Assembly (NCBI GenBank): GCA_019637225.1
Contig: JAHBWC010000052.1
Location: 1-56,927 of the forward strand
Reading direction: 5' to 3'
Source: Labilithrix sp.
GTDB taxonomy: Bacteria > Myxococcota_A > Polyangia > Polyangiales > Polyangiaceae
Length of the DNA: 56,927 nucleotides
Part shown: positions 8,223-16,712 of the stretch, one piece after another
How positions within the stretch are numbered: the stretch's first letter is position 1
Layout of the letters: each line of letters opens with the position of its first letter
The notes under the pieces: generated by a model
The model's database searches: none
Told to the model about the DNA's origin: nothing
What the model saw: only the letters and a program-made list of their open reading frames with translations
Program-made: the position numbers and the translations under genes

Positions 8223-10127
8223 TCAATCCCACTCGGTGCGCTGGACGACGGGGAGCTGGAGGGCGCGCTCGCGATCGAGATCGAGGTTGCCGACGTGGAG
8301 ACAGAGCGGCGTCTGCACCCACTTGTAGATCGACTGCGTGAACAGGCGGGCGAAGCGCGCCGCCCACGTCGAGACGTCCGCCTCGGCGTGCTCGGGGAAC
8401 ATCGTCAAGAGGACCTGGCGCACCTCGCTCGACGACATCTTCTCGCCCGCGTAGAGGGCGAAGCAGGCGTCGAGGACCGGGAACGGCATCAGATCGCGCT
8501 CGTCCTCTTGATCGTCGGCGAGCTCGGCCGACGCCGGCTTCTGCAACGTGAGGACGAAGCCGGGCATCTTCGTTTTTTCGATGATGTAGTCGAGGAGGTA
8601 GTTCACGACGGTCTTCGGGACGTTCGCGATCACGCTGAGCGCTCCCTCCATGTCGCCGCCGATCGTCGTGTAGCCGACCGCCTTCTCGCTCATGTTGCTG
8701 GTCTGGAGGAAGAGGCCGTTCGCCGAGTTCGTCCAGGTCCACATGCGCTCGGACCGGATGCGCGCCTGCACGTTCTGCCGCGCCATCTTGCCGATTTTTT
8801 CGCCGGGCTGGAGCATCTGCTCGACGGCGCCGAGCTCCGACTCGATCGCGTCGTCGATCGGGACGATCGCCAAGGGCACGTCGAGGTCCTTGGCGGCCTG
8901 CTCCGCCGCCGCGCGGGTCTCCGCCGACGAGTGGCGCGACGGCATGAAGAACGCGCGGAGGATCTCGCGCGCCTTCGCCTCCTCTCCCTCCCTGCCGAGG
9001 TGCCCGAAGCGCCGCCGGATCCACCGGCGCGCCACGTAGAGGCAAAGCAGGCTGTCGCGGCCGCCGGAGAGCGCGACGCCGATCGTCTGGAACGCGCCGA
9101 CCTTCTCGAAGTAGTCGCCGACGCCGAGCGCCAGCGCGTCGAGGAGGTCCTCGCAGAAGTCCTCGCGCGGCGTCGTCTGCGGAGCGTCGCCGGGGAGGAA
9201 GAAGCTCCGGTTCGCGGGGATCGGGTACGTGAGGCCCTCGCGCCCGCTCGTCTTCGACTCGACCTTCACGCGACGGATGCTCGGGCTCGTCGCCGCGAAC
9301 GTCTCCTGATCCGCGCGCCAGGTGGTGTTCTCCCTCCGGAGACGACGCGTGCGGTCGAGGTCGACGTTCACCGCGCCGAAGCCCTCCTGGTAGCGCGGGT
9401 GCTCGAGGACGAGGCGCCCGTTCTGGGCGACGAAGCCGCCGCCGTCGAACACGAGCCCGTCGTTCGCGCCGACGAGGTTCGTGTAGACGACGGTGCATTG
9501 GTTGTCGCCCGCGCGCGTCGCGAGCATCTCGCGGCGCGTCGCGACGACGCCGAGCCGGTAGGGGGAAGCCGAGAGGTTCACCACGACCTCGGCGCCGGCG
9601 TACGAGCGGCGCCGCATCGGACCGTCGGGGGACCACAGGTCCTCGCAGACCTCGAGCGCGAGGCCGCCGAAGTCGAAGTCGAACACGAGGTCCCCGAACG
9701 GCACGCCGTTCACCTCGTCGACGAGCCCGGGCGTCCCGCGCGCGAAGACGCGCGCCTCGTAGAAGACGTTGTACGTCGGGAGCTTCTCCTTCGGGACGAT
9801 GCCGAGGATGGCGCCGCGGTGCACGAGCGCCGCCGCGTTGTAGAGGTGCGAGCCGCGCGCGACGGTGAGGCCGAGCGCGAGCACCGACGCGAGGTCCTTC
9901 GTCTCCGAGGCGAAGCGCTCGAGCTCGACCCACTGCGCGTCGACGAACGCGCGCCACTGGACGAGATCCTCCGGCGAATAGCCGGCGATGACCTGCTCGG
10001 GGAACGCGATGAGCGTCGCGCCGTCCGCGGCCGCCTCCTTCGCGATCGCGACGGCGCGATCGACGTTCGAGCGGACCGCGCCGACGGTGGTGTTCACGTT
10101 CGCGACCGCGATTCGGATGAGCCTCAT
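8223..10127 (-). CDS. nadE: Glutamine-dependent NAD+ synthetase
   Basis: 634 residues, the two-domain form. The N-terminal nitrilase-like glutaminase domain has the Glu44, Lys113, Cys161 triad (FPEQ, PKEKLP, EVCEDLW). The C-terminal synthetase domain has the PP-loop SGGRDS at 354-359 and downstream NMSEKAVGYTTIGGDMEG. It converts deamido-NAD+ to NAD+ using ATP and ammonia released from glutamine. Length suits the Mycobacterium-type enzyme. The ATG at 10127 is the natural start, since the nitrilase fold begins at residue 3. It is the last of three minus-strand genes, and its pathway partner nadD is at 43701. Confidence 0.97.
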   Translation of the reverse strand: MRLIRIAVANVNTTVGAVRSNVDRAVAIAKEAAADGATLIAFPEQVIAGYSPEDLVQWRAFVDAQWVELERFASETKDLASVLALGLTVARGSHLYNAAALVHRGAILGIVPKEKLPTYNVFYEARVFARGTPGLVDEVNGVPFGDLVFDFDFGGLALEVCEDLWSPDGPMRRRSYAGAEVVVNLSASPYRLGVVATRREMLATRAGDNQCTVVYTNLVGANDGLVFDGGGFVAQNGRLVLEHPRYQEGFGAVNVDLDRTRRLRRENTTWRADQETFAATSPSIRRVKVESKTSGREGLTYPIPANRSFFLPGDAPQTTPREDFCEDLLDALALGVGDYFEKVGAFQTIGVALSGGRDSLLCLYVARRWIRRRFGHLGREGEEAKAREILRAFFMPSRHSSAETRAAAEQAAKDLDVPLAIVPIDDAIESELGAVEQMLQPGEKIGKMARQNVQARIRSERMWTWTNSANGLFLQTSNMSEKAVGYTTIGGDMEGALSVIANVPKTVVNYLLDYIIEKTKMPGFVLTLQKPASAELADDQEDERDLMPFPVLDACFALYAGEKMSSSEVRQVLLTMFPEHAEADVSTWAARFARLFTQSIYKWVQTPLCLHVGNLDLDRERALQLPVVQRTEWD

Positions 10128-10217
10128 TTCGACGATTATCCAGGGGAGAGGAAGGGCGGCGAGGACGAGCGAAAGGACGACGGGCGAAGAAGAACATCCG
10201 TGACGGAGAGGACGTCG

Positions 10218-11276
10218 TCAAGGGCGCGGAGACGCGCGGTGCGGCCGGCGGATCCAGCCGTCGATCTTCGCGCGCGCCGCCGCGGGATCGCCGCCGGTCC
10301 CCTCGAAGCCGACGAGGTAGACGTGGTCGTCGTACCAGCCGGTCACGAGCGCGCGCTTGCCGTCCGGGTAGATCGTGAGCCCGCTCCCGCGGTCCATTCC
10401 GGGCACCGGGTACACGCGCGCCGTCCAGTCGTCGGTGTCGACCACGGAGACGCTGTTCGTCTCGCCGCCGTAGTCCGCCGACCACACCCAGCGCCCGTCA
10501 CGCGAGACCTCGAGCGACTTCGGCGAGCTCCCGATGTGCAGCGAGTGGACGACCTTCTCCGTCGCCACGTCGAGCGCGTGGAGCATCGAGTCGTGGAAGC
10601 AGGAGACGAAGAGCAGCGTGTCGTCCGGCGAGAGCGTGAGGTGGCGCGGGATCGCGCACGCCGAGAGCGTGTGACGCTCGCGCATCTCCGGCCCCTTGAA
10701 GACGTCGATCGAGGCTCCGTTGAAGTTGGCCGCGAAGAGGACGCCGGCGCGCGTCATCGCCATCCCGCGCGGGTTCGGGCCGCTCGTCGAGAGCGTGCGG
10801 AGCGCCTTGCCCGTCGCGATGTCGATCTGCGTGACCGACTTGCCCGACCAGTTCGCGGCGAAGAGGGACTTGCCGTCGGGCGACTGCACCAGGATCTTCG
10901 GGTGCGGACCGGTCGCGATCTCGCGCGTGACCTTGCGCGTCGCGATGTCGATGAACTGGACGCTGTTGCGGAGGAAGTTCGACGCGTAGATCGTCCTTCC
11001 GTCGGCGGAGAGCACGCTCTCGACGACGTTGCCCGGCACGTCGATCGTCGCCTCGTGCGCGAGCGTGCTCGCATCGAACACGTCGATGTTCTTTCCGTTC
11101 GCCTGGCCGAAGTTCGTCACGTAGGCGTGCTTGCCGTCGGGCGAGAGGCTCACGCCCTTCGGCATCGAGCCCGTGGCGGCCACCGCCTGCACCTCGAGCC
11201 GCGGCGGCTGAGCTCCCGCGGCGGACGCGACGGTGACCGCGAGAAGCGCGGCGCCGAGGATCGCGGAGAGCCTCAC
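10218..11276 (-). CDS. Secreted YVTN-type beta-propeller protein
   Basis: 352 residues from a GTG at 11276 with a Sec signal peptide (cleavage near ASAAGA-QPP). The rest is repeated beta-propeller blades of the YVTN/YncE type: SPDGKHAYVTNFG, SADGRTIYASNF, SPDGKSLFAANW, TRAGVLFAANF, SPDDTLLFVSCF, SRDGRWVWSADY and YPDGKRALVTGW. That is seven blade-like units, right for a closed propeller. Such proteins are usually periplasmic or secreted binding scaffolds; no catalytic residues are evident. It lies 43 bp downstream of the lytic transglycosylase start region's gene end and is probably in the same transcript. Confidence 0.85.
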   Translation of the reverse strand: MRLSAILGAALLAVTVASAAGAQPPRLEVQAVAATGSMPKGVSLSPDGKHAYVTNFGQANGKNIDVFDASTLAHEATIDVPGNVVESVLSADGRTIYASNFLRNSVQFIDIATRKVTREIATGPHPKILVQSPDGKSLFAANWSGKSVTQIDIATGKALRTLSTSGPNPRGMAMTRAGVLFAANFNGASIDVFKGPEMRERHTLSACAIPRHLTLSPDDTLLFVSCFHDSMLHALDVATEKVVHSLHIGSSPKSLEVSRDGRWVWSADYGGETNSVSVVDTDDWTARVYPVPGMDRGSGLTIYPDGKRALVTGWYDDHVYLVGFEGTGGDPAAARAKIDGWIRRPHRASPRP

Positions 11277-11319
11277 GTCTCGTTCTCTAGCGTCAACGCC
11301 GACCGCGACGCAACCGCGC

Positions 11320-12066
11320 TCAGGGCGCGTTGACGACGATCGGACGCACCGGCACGAGCGGCTCCGGAGGCGCGAGGCTCGCCTCGACGACGTCCCCGAT
11401 CGTCCGGTAGCGGCGGTAGAACTTCGTCACCTTCACGACGTAGTCGCGCGTCTGCGCGTACGGCGGGATGCCCTTGTGCTGGATGACGGCGTTCTCGCCC
11501 GCGTTGTAGCCGGCGACGGTGAAGTCGAGATCGCCGTTGAACATGTTGGCGAGGAGGCGCAGGTAGCGCACGCCGCCGAAGATGTTCTCGCGCGGATCGT
11601 TGATGTCCTTCACGCCGAGGCGCTCGGCCGTCTCGGGCATGAGCTGCATCAGCCCGCGCGCGCCGGCGTAGCTCACGGCGCGCGCGTCGTAGTCGCTCTC
11701 CACCTTGATGACCGCGCGAACGAGCTGCTCGGGGATCTGGTAGAGGGTCGCCGCCTGCCGAATGTGCTCGTCGTAGCGGGAGTAGCGATTGACGTCGCGG
11801 TCCTGCGGCGCGAACGGCACGACCCCGGGGCGCACGGCGCCCGGCGCCGGGTGCTTCGGCTCGCTCTTCATGTAGAGCTTCGCGTTCGGGGCCGCTCCGG
11901 GCTTGCTCGTGAAGTGCACGACGCCGTCGGCGTCGGTGTACGAGTAGATCGTGTCCGCGGCGGCCGTCAGCGGCAGCGCGATCACCAGCCCGGCGCCGAG
12001 CCCAGCTCGGCCCAGCACGGCCAGCCACGCGCGAGGACGCCGTCGATCGCGCGTGCGCTCCGTCAT
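11320..12066 (-). CDS. DUF4124 / soluble lytic transglycosylase
   Basis: About 248 residues from ATG 12066; an in-frame GTG at 12093 and ATG at 12087 are alternatives. A basic N-terminus and hydrophobic segment form an export signal ending near TAAA-DTIY. A short DUF4124 domain follows (IYSYTDADGVVHFTSKP, about 40-56), then an SLT (goose lysozyme-type) domain with catalytic Glu123 in KVESDYDA, the GLMQLMP motif at 138-144 and AGYNAGENAV. It cleaves peptidoglycan strands to 1,6-anhydro ends in the periplasm. The DUF4124-SLT combination is common in proteobacteria. Confidence 0.9.
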   Translation of the reverse strand: MTERTRDRRRPRAWLAVLGRAGLGAGLVIALPLTAAADTIYSYTDADGVVHFTSKPGAAPNAKLYMKSEPKHPAPGAVRPGVVPFAPQDRDVNRYSRYDEHIRQAATLYQIPEQLVRAVIKVESDYDARAVSYAGARGLMQLMPETAERLGVKDINDPRENIFGGVRYLRLLANMFNGDLDFTVAGYNAGENAVIQHKGIPPYAQTRDYVVKVTKFYRRYRTIGDVVEASLAPPEPLVPVRPIVVNAP

Positions 12067-12155
12067 CGTCAGGCGATCGTGCCGCATCCACACCGGTCGT
12101 GCAACTTACCTCGGGACCCCCTCGGATATTCCGCTAGCCTCGGCGCTTCGCCGCG

Positions 12156-12650
12156 ATGGACTGGCAGATCCCGCTCCTCGTGTCGGCCGTGGTCTTCGCG
12201 GCCTTCCTCGTCTTCCGGATGCGGCCCGCCGTGACGCCGCGCGCGCGAGAGAAGGCGGCCGCCCTCGCCGTCGCGACGAAGCGCATCGAGGAGTCGAAGG
12301 ACGACGCCGCCCGCGCGATCGCGCTCGCGGACGCCGCGGACGCCTGCGCGGCGCTCGGCCGGACGAACAGCGCCGTCGGCTACTACCTGCGCGCGCTGCG
12401 CTCGGATCCGCGCTCGACGCAGATCGTGGAGCGCACGGCGGCGGGGCTCGCGCGGCGCCCGGGCGCGCTCGAGCGCCTCATGTGGCGTCACCTCGCGGCG
12501 CACTCCTGGGAGGGCGAGCACCGCGACGCCGCGCACGCGAGCCTCCGCGCGCTCGCCGCGGTCTACGCGAAGCGACGGCGCCATCGCCTGCGCGCGGAGG
12601 CGATCGCGCACGCGCTCGCGGCGCTCGACGCCGAGCGCTCGGGAACCTGA
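12156..12650 (+). CDS. Small membrane-anchored TPR-like protein
   Basis: 164 residues starting MDWQIPLLVSAVVFAAFLVF, an N-terminal transmembrane anchor. The remainder is helical and alanine-rich and resembles one or two TPR-type hairpins (DAADACAALGRTNSAVGYYLRAL, then DAAHASLRALAAVYAKRRRHR). No specific family is recognised. It is divergent from the lytic transglycosylase and convergent with the CPBP-like gene (10 bp between stops). Confidence 0.7.
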   Translation: MDWQIPLLVSAVVFAAFLVFRMRPAVTPRAREKAAALAVATKRIEESKDDAARAIALADAADACAALGRTNSAVGYYLRALRSDPRSTQIVERTAAGLARRPGALERLMWRHLAAHSWEGEHRDAAHASLRALAAVYAKRRRHRLRAEAIAHALAALDAERSGT

Positions 12651-12660
12651 GTCGGGTCGC

Positions 12661-13791
12661 TCAGCTCTTCGCAGGCGGCGACGAGAGTGTCCAGAACCGC
12701 TCGCCGCGGCGACGGCGGCTCCGGACGATCATCACGACCATGAAGACGAACAGCACCGCGAACACGACCGCCGCGGTCCGCTCGACCGCCTGAGCGAGCG
12801 CCTCGCGCTGCTCCTGCTCGCGGAGCCACGCGTCCGCGCCCACGGGCAGATCGCTCGGCCACAGGTGGAGCGGCGTCGCCTTGCGGTGGCGGAGCGCGAG
12901 CCAGTCCATCAGGGCGGCCACCGTCACGTGGACGAGGAAGCCCTGATAGATGCTCTTCGTCTTCATCGAGAGCGAGCCGAGCGCGATCCCGGCGACGATC
13001 GCGCCGCACGCCTCGAGGTAGGGCTTGCCGTAGTGGATCATGCAGTACGGCACCGCCATCACGAAGATCGCGCCGGAGCCGAAGCTGCGACGGAGCGCGC
13101 CGAGCCAGAAGCCCCGGAAGAACATCTCGAGCGCGAAGAACTGCGCGAAGTACATCGCCTCCCACACGAGGAAGTCGAACCAGCTTCGCGTCGACAGCTT
13201 GTAGAACGGGTAGTACGTGCCGAAGTCGGGGCTCTTGGCGACGACGAGCATCGCGGGGAGGACGAACGCCAAGAACAGGCCGTAGATCCACGCGTGATCG
13301 AAGAAGCCCTTCGTGCGGAGGCCGAGGTCGAGCAAGCTGTCCTTGCGGAACCAGACCTTCCAGAGCGCGAACGGCAGGACGTAGCCGAAGACGCGCGTGC
13401 CGGCCCACCACACGAAGCCGTAGAGCTCCTCGTACTTGGCGAGCTGCATCCCCGGATGCTTCTCGTCGAACCGCGAGAGCCACGGCGAGATCGTCGAGTC
13501 GAAGTACAGCCGGCCGCCGTAGTACTCCTGCATCGTCAGGATCAGCGCGATGAGGACGAGCGCGAGGAACGGACGGTGATCCATCCGCCCCTTCGCGTGG
13601 ACCTCGGCGCGGAGGCGGAGCGAGTCCTCGTCGAGCTCGCGCCACGTGTCGCGGAAGAAGAGCCACACGAGCACCAGGATCGCGGCGAGCGCCGGGATCG
13701 GGAGGAGCGCCTTGTAGTCCTCGACGAAGCCGGCGAGGCCCGTGAGCTCCTTCGCGGGCGGGAGCCGGCCAGGCCCCAAGAAGCTCATCAC
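12661..13791 (-). CDS. CPBP-like (CAAX/Abi) intramembrane metalloprotease homologue
   Basis: 376 residues with about eight hydrophobic segments. The CPBP signature is recognisable but altered: motif 1 reads ALEMFFRG instead of the usual EExxxR, motif 2 is PYCMIHYGKP with His, and motif 3 is GFLVHVTVAALMD. These proteins are predicted glutamic-type intramembrane proteases of the Rce1 family. The single Glu in motif 1 may reduce or change activity. The start overlaps the gltX stop by 4 bp (13788-13791), indicating translational coupling. Confidence 0.85.
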   Translation of the reverse strand: MMSFLGPGRLPPAKELTGLAGFVEDYKALLPIPALAAILVLVWLFFRDTWRELDEDSLRLRAEVHAKGRMDHRPFLALVLIALILTMQEYYGGRLYFDSTISPWLSRFDEKHPGMQLAKYEELYGFVWWAGTRVFGYVLPFALWKVWFRKDSLLDLGLRTKGFFDHAWIYGLFLAFVLPAMLVVAKSPDFGTYYPFYKLSTRSWFDFLVWEAMYFAQFFALEMFFRGFWLGALRRSFGSGAIFVMAVPYCMIHYGKPYLEACGAIVAGIALGSLSMKTKSIYQGFLVHVTVAALMDWLALRHRKATPLHLWPSDLPVGADAWLREQEQREALAQAVERTAAVVFAVLFVFMVVMIVRSRRRRGERFWTLSSPPAKS

Positions 13792-15239
13792 GCAGGGCTC
13801 GCGCTCGCGTCGGCGAGCTCGGCGCCGCGGGAGAGCCGCGCGAGCGACGCGTCACGTCCGAGCACGAAGAGGACCTGATAGAGGCCCGGGCTCGCGCTCC
13901 GCCCCGTCAGCGCGACGCGCGCCGGCTGGGCGACGTCCTTGATCTGGAGACCGGCGGCCTCGAGGTAGCCGTTGGCCTTGGCCTCGAGGGCGGCCTCGGT
14001 CCAGTCGTCCGCTCCGGCGAGGGCGTCGCGGAAGCCGCGGAGGCGCTCGGCGGCTTCCTTCACGAGGAACTTCTTCTGCGCCTTTTCGTCCATCACGGGC
14101 GCGTCGCGGAAGAAGTAGTCGAGCATGTCGGCTGCCTCGACGAACGTGCGCGCGCGCTCGCGAACCGTGTAGAGCGCGCGCTCGACCGCCTCCTTCGTCA
14201 CGTCGGTGAGGCCGCGCTGCGCCAGGAAAGGGAGCACGCTCGCGGCGTAGTCCCCGCTCGAGAGCAGGCGCTCGGTCTTGAGGTGCTCGTGGTCGATCGA
14301 GAGGAACTTCTTGTCGTCGAACTTGCCGTCGCCGCGCCCGCAGGCCTCCCAGGAGAACGCCTGGACGAGCTCGTCGCGCGAGAAGACCTCCTGGTCGCCG
14401 AACGACCAGCCGAAGCGCGCGAGGTAGTTCAGCACCGCCGCGGGCGCGTAGCCCTTGTCACGGTACTCGGTGACGCTCACCGCGCCGTGGCGCTTCGAGA
14501 GGCGCTCGCCGTTGGGCGCGAGCATCATCGGCAGGTGCGCGAACTCCGGCACCGGCGCGCCGAGCGCCTGGTAGAGGAGGATCTGCGGCGGCGTGTTGAT
14601 CATGTGGTCGCGGCCGCGCGCGACGAGCGTGATGCCCATCGTGACGTCGTCGACGACGGCGCCGAAGTTGTAGAGCGGGATGCCGTCGCCCCGCATGATG
14701 ACGAAGTCCTGGTTCTCGACGTTGGGCGTCGTGACCTCGCCGAAGACCTTGTCCACGTACGTGACCGCGCCCTCGCGCGGCGCCTTGAAGCGCACGACGT
14801 GCTTCTTGTCCGGCTCGTCTTTGCGGTCGCGGCACGTGCCCGGGTACTTGAACTGCGCCTTCGGGTCCTGCTTCTTCAGCGCCTCGCGCTGCGCGTCGAG
14901 CTCCTCCTTCGTGCAGTAGCAACGAAAGGCGTGACCGCTCGCGATCAGCTTGTCCGTGTGCTCCTTGTAGATCGCGAGCCGCTCGGTCTGCATGTACGGG
15001 CCGTGCGCGCCGCCCACGCCGGGGCCCTCGTCCCACGAGAGCCCGAGCCAGCGCAGGCTCTCGAGGATGATCTCGCGGCTCGCGTCGGTGGAGCGCTCGC
15101 GATCGGTGTCCTCGATGCGGAGGACGAACGTGCCGCCCGTCTTCCGCGCCCAGAGCCAGTTGAAGAGCGCCGTGCGGACGCCGCCGATGTGGAGGTAACC
15201 CGTGGGGGAGGGTGCGAACCTGAGCCGAGGCTTCGTCAT
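13788..15239 (-). CDS. gltX: Glutamyl-tRNA synthetase
   Basis: 483 residues from ATG 15239; a GTG four codons upstream is possible but less likely because the family starts close to RFAPSPTG. Class I signatures are clear: RFAPSPTGYLHIGG with the HIGH-like H17-I-G-G, and LSKRHGA (Lys249) as the KMSKS equivalent. FRCYCTKEEL and a later GTCRDR form the zinc-finger-like insert. It charges tRNA-Glu (and possibly tRNA-Gln) with glutamate. The C-terminal anticodon-binding domain is complete. The gene overlaps a CPBP-like membrane protein by 4 bp, an unusual downstream partner. Confidence 0.97.
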   Translation of the reverse strand: MTKPRLRFAPSPTGYLHIGGVRTALFNWLWARKTGGTFVLRIEDTDRERSTDASREIILESLRWLGLSWDEGPGVGGAHGPYMQTERLAIYKEHTDKLIASGHAFRCYCTKEELDAQREALKKQDPKAQFKYPGTCRDRKDEPDKKHVVRFKAPREGAVTYVDKVFGEVTTPNVENQDFVIMRGDGIPLYNFGAVVDDVTMGITLVARGRDHMINTPPQILLYQALGAPVPEFAHLPMMLAPNGERLSKRHGAVSVTEYRDKGYAPAAVLNYLARFGWSFGDQEVFSRDELVQAFSWEACGRGDGKFDDKKFLSIDHEHLKTERLLSSGDYAASVLPFLAQRGLTDVTKEAVERALYTVRERARTFVEAADMLDYFFRDAPVMDEKAQKKFLVKEAAERLRGFRDALAGADDWTEAALEAKANGYLEAAGLQIKDVAQPARVALTGRSASPGLYQVLFVLGRDASLARLSRGAELADASASPA

Positions 15240-15346
15240 CTTCGAGCGCACACGAGTAGCAGGGTCGCGACCTCCTGGTCGAGATCAGCCATGGGCGGAG
15301 CGCGCGATCGCCGGCGTTCGCGGCTCACGGCCCGCGCGCGTGGGCG

Positions 15347-15787
15347 TCAAACCGGGACGGGGCCGCCGAAGGCGCCGGCGGCGCGCGCGATCCAGTAGGC
15401 GACGTCGGCGACGAGGACCGCGGCGACCAGGCCGACCACCACGCGGCCCCACCGCGCCCGAAGGAGCGACCACGGCGCGCCGAACCGGACCGTGGCGACG
15501 ATCGTCGCGAACGCGAGCGCGGCCTGGCAGAGCGCCGTCGGCACGGCGAGCGCGTGCATCGTGAGCGACGGCCCGATCGCGCCCGCGGCGAGCAGGCGGA
15601 ACGCGCGCGTCATGCCGCAGCCCGGACACGGAACGTGAAAGAGCCGAGCCGTCGGGCACTGAGCCGCGCCGAGAACGAAGGGTAAGACCGCGATCATCCA
15701 AATAAAACCGACGAGAGCGGCTGCTCGAACGGCGCGCGCGCGGTCGACGGTGGCGGCCGCCCCGGCTGGTCGGGTCGACGAATTCAT
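15347..15787 (-). CDS. DUF2752 small membrane protein
   Basis: About 146 residues from ATG 15787 (MNSSTRP); an ATG at 15805 and a GTG at 15829 in frame cannot be excluded because no start has a strong ribosome-binding site. It has three hydrophobic segments and the hallmark CPGCGMTRA motif of DUF2752, preceded by FHVPCP. The function of the family is unknown. It is divergent from the DUF4190 protein. Confidence 0.85.
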   Translation of the reverse strand: MNSSTRPAGAAATVDRARAVRAAALVGFIWMIAVLPFVLGAAQCPTARLFHVPCPGCGMTRAFRLLAAGAIGPSLTMHALAVPTALCQAALAFATIVATVRFGAPWSLLRARWGRVVVGLVAAVLVADVAYWIARAAGAFGGPVPV

Positions 15788-15848
15788 GGGAGGCTCGGCG
15801 TTCATCGAGCGTACCAGCAGCGTCCCCACCGTTCACCAGAGGCCGAAC

Positions 15849-16457
15849 ATGAACCAGCACGGAAGCATCGAAGCGGCGGGCGGCTACGGGCCTCCGGGCG
15901 GCGGCGGCTACGGACCTCCGGGAGGAGGCGGCGGCTACGGACCTCCGGGCGGCGGCGGCTACGGACCTCCGGGCGGAGGCGGACCTCCGGGCGGCGGCGG
16001 TTACGGCGGACCTCCCGGCGGCGGCGGCTACGGCGGACCTCCGGGCGGCGGCGGTTACGGCGGACCTCCGGGCGGCAGCGGTTATGGCCCGCCTCCTCCA
16101 GGCGGCTTCGGCCCGCCTCCTCCGGGTGGCTTCGGTCCGCCCGGCGGCTTTGGCGGCCCTCCGATGGGCCCGATGGGGACCGAGCCGTCGAACGGCCTCG
16201 CCATCGGCGCGCTCGTCGTCGGCATCCTCGCCATTCCCGGCGCGTGCTGCTGCTACTCGTCGATCCCGCTCGGCATCGCGGCGATCATCATGGGCGTCAT
16301 CGCGATGAACAAGGCGAAGGAGTCCCCGCACACCCACGGCGGGCGCGGGATGGCGATCGGCGGCCTGGCCTGCGGAGCCGTCGGCCTCGTCATGACGATC
16401 CTCGCCTTCGCGCTCGGCATGGGCATGTCGATGATGCAGGAGCTCCAGAACCACTGA
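15849..16457 (+). CDS. DUF4190 membrane protein with Gly/Pro/Tyr-rich repeats
   Basis: 202 residues from ATG 15849, preceded by GAGG at a suitable distance. Residues about 13-105 are a low-complexity tail of YGPPGGGG and GGFGPPPP units. The C-terminal part is a DUF4190-type two-helix membrane domain (NGLAIGALVVGILAIPGACC, then GMAIGGLACGAVGLVMTIL) around a short basic loop. A Pro/Gly/Tyr-rich cytoplasmic tail suggests a flexible or phase-separating segment; that is inference. An in-frame start at 15750 would run into the neighbouring promoter and is rejected. Confidence 0.85.
   Translation: MNQHGSIEAAGGYGPPGGGGYGPPGGGGGYGPPGGGGYGPPGGGGPPGGGGYGGPPGGGGYGGPPGGGGYGGPPGGSGYGPPPPGGFGPPPPGGFGPPGGFGGPPMGPMGTEPSNGLAIGALVVGILAIPGACCCYSSIPLGIAAIIMGVIAMNKAKESPHTHGGRGMAIGGLACGAVGLVMTILAFALGMGMSMMQELQNH
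15889..16150 (+). repeat. Imperfect tandem repeats encoding YGPPGGGG units
   Basis: About ten copies of a 21-24-bp unit close to GGCTACGGACCTCCGGGCGG, changing gradually to GGCTTCGGCCCGCCTCCT at the 3' end. Copy number probably varies by slippage. It lies wholly inside the DUF4190 gene and keeps frame. Confidence 0.9.
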
Positions 16458-16712
16458 CGCCGGCTCGGCGCGAGCGCTCGGTCGTCGCGACGCGGGCTCG
16501 CGAACGAACGGATCGAGCGCCGGCCGCGCGCGGCGACCGGCGCGCTCGACGAACCCGCCGACCTCGGATCGTGGCGCCCCGAGTGTCCATCTCGCGGGGC
16601 GCCTCCGTGGATCGACTCGCCCCCGATCGCGCCGATCATGACCTGGATTCGCCGGGCTTTCCGCGCGCGCCGCCCGCGCGCCGACGGCACGGCGGCTGCT
16701 CGAGCGGTCGCC
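16458..16712. other. Intergenic region with two large hairpins
   Basis: About 255 bp with no supported gene. An imperfect hairpin spans about 16514-16549 (CGAGCGCCGG against CCGGCGCGCTCG). A second spans 16573-16603: GGCGCCCC pairs with GGGGCGCC, extended by GAG/CTC across a two-base bulge. Neither is followed by a T-run, so they may be terminators of a GC-rich type or simple GC palindromes. The promoter of the hydrolase at 16713 is expected here. Confidence 0.4.

Noticed and set aside
8295..11333. 1012-codon open frame on the plus strand
   Set aside because: Antisense to nadE and the propeller gene, with very high Arg/Val/Glu content and no domain.
15889..16150. CRISPR array
   Set aside because: Units are in frame, vary gradually and have no unique spacers; they encode a Gly/Pro/Tyr repeat.
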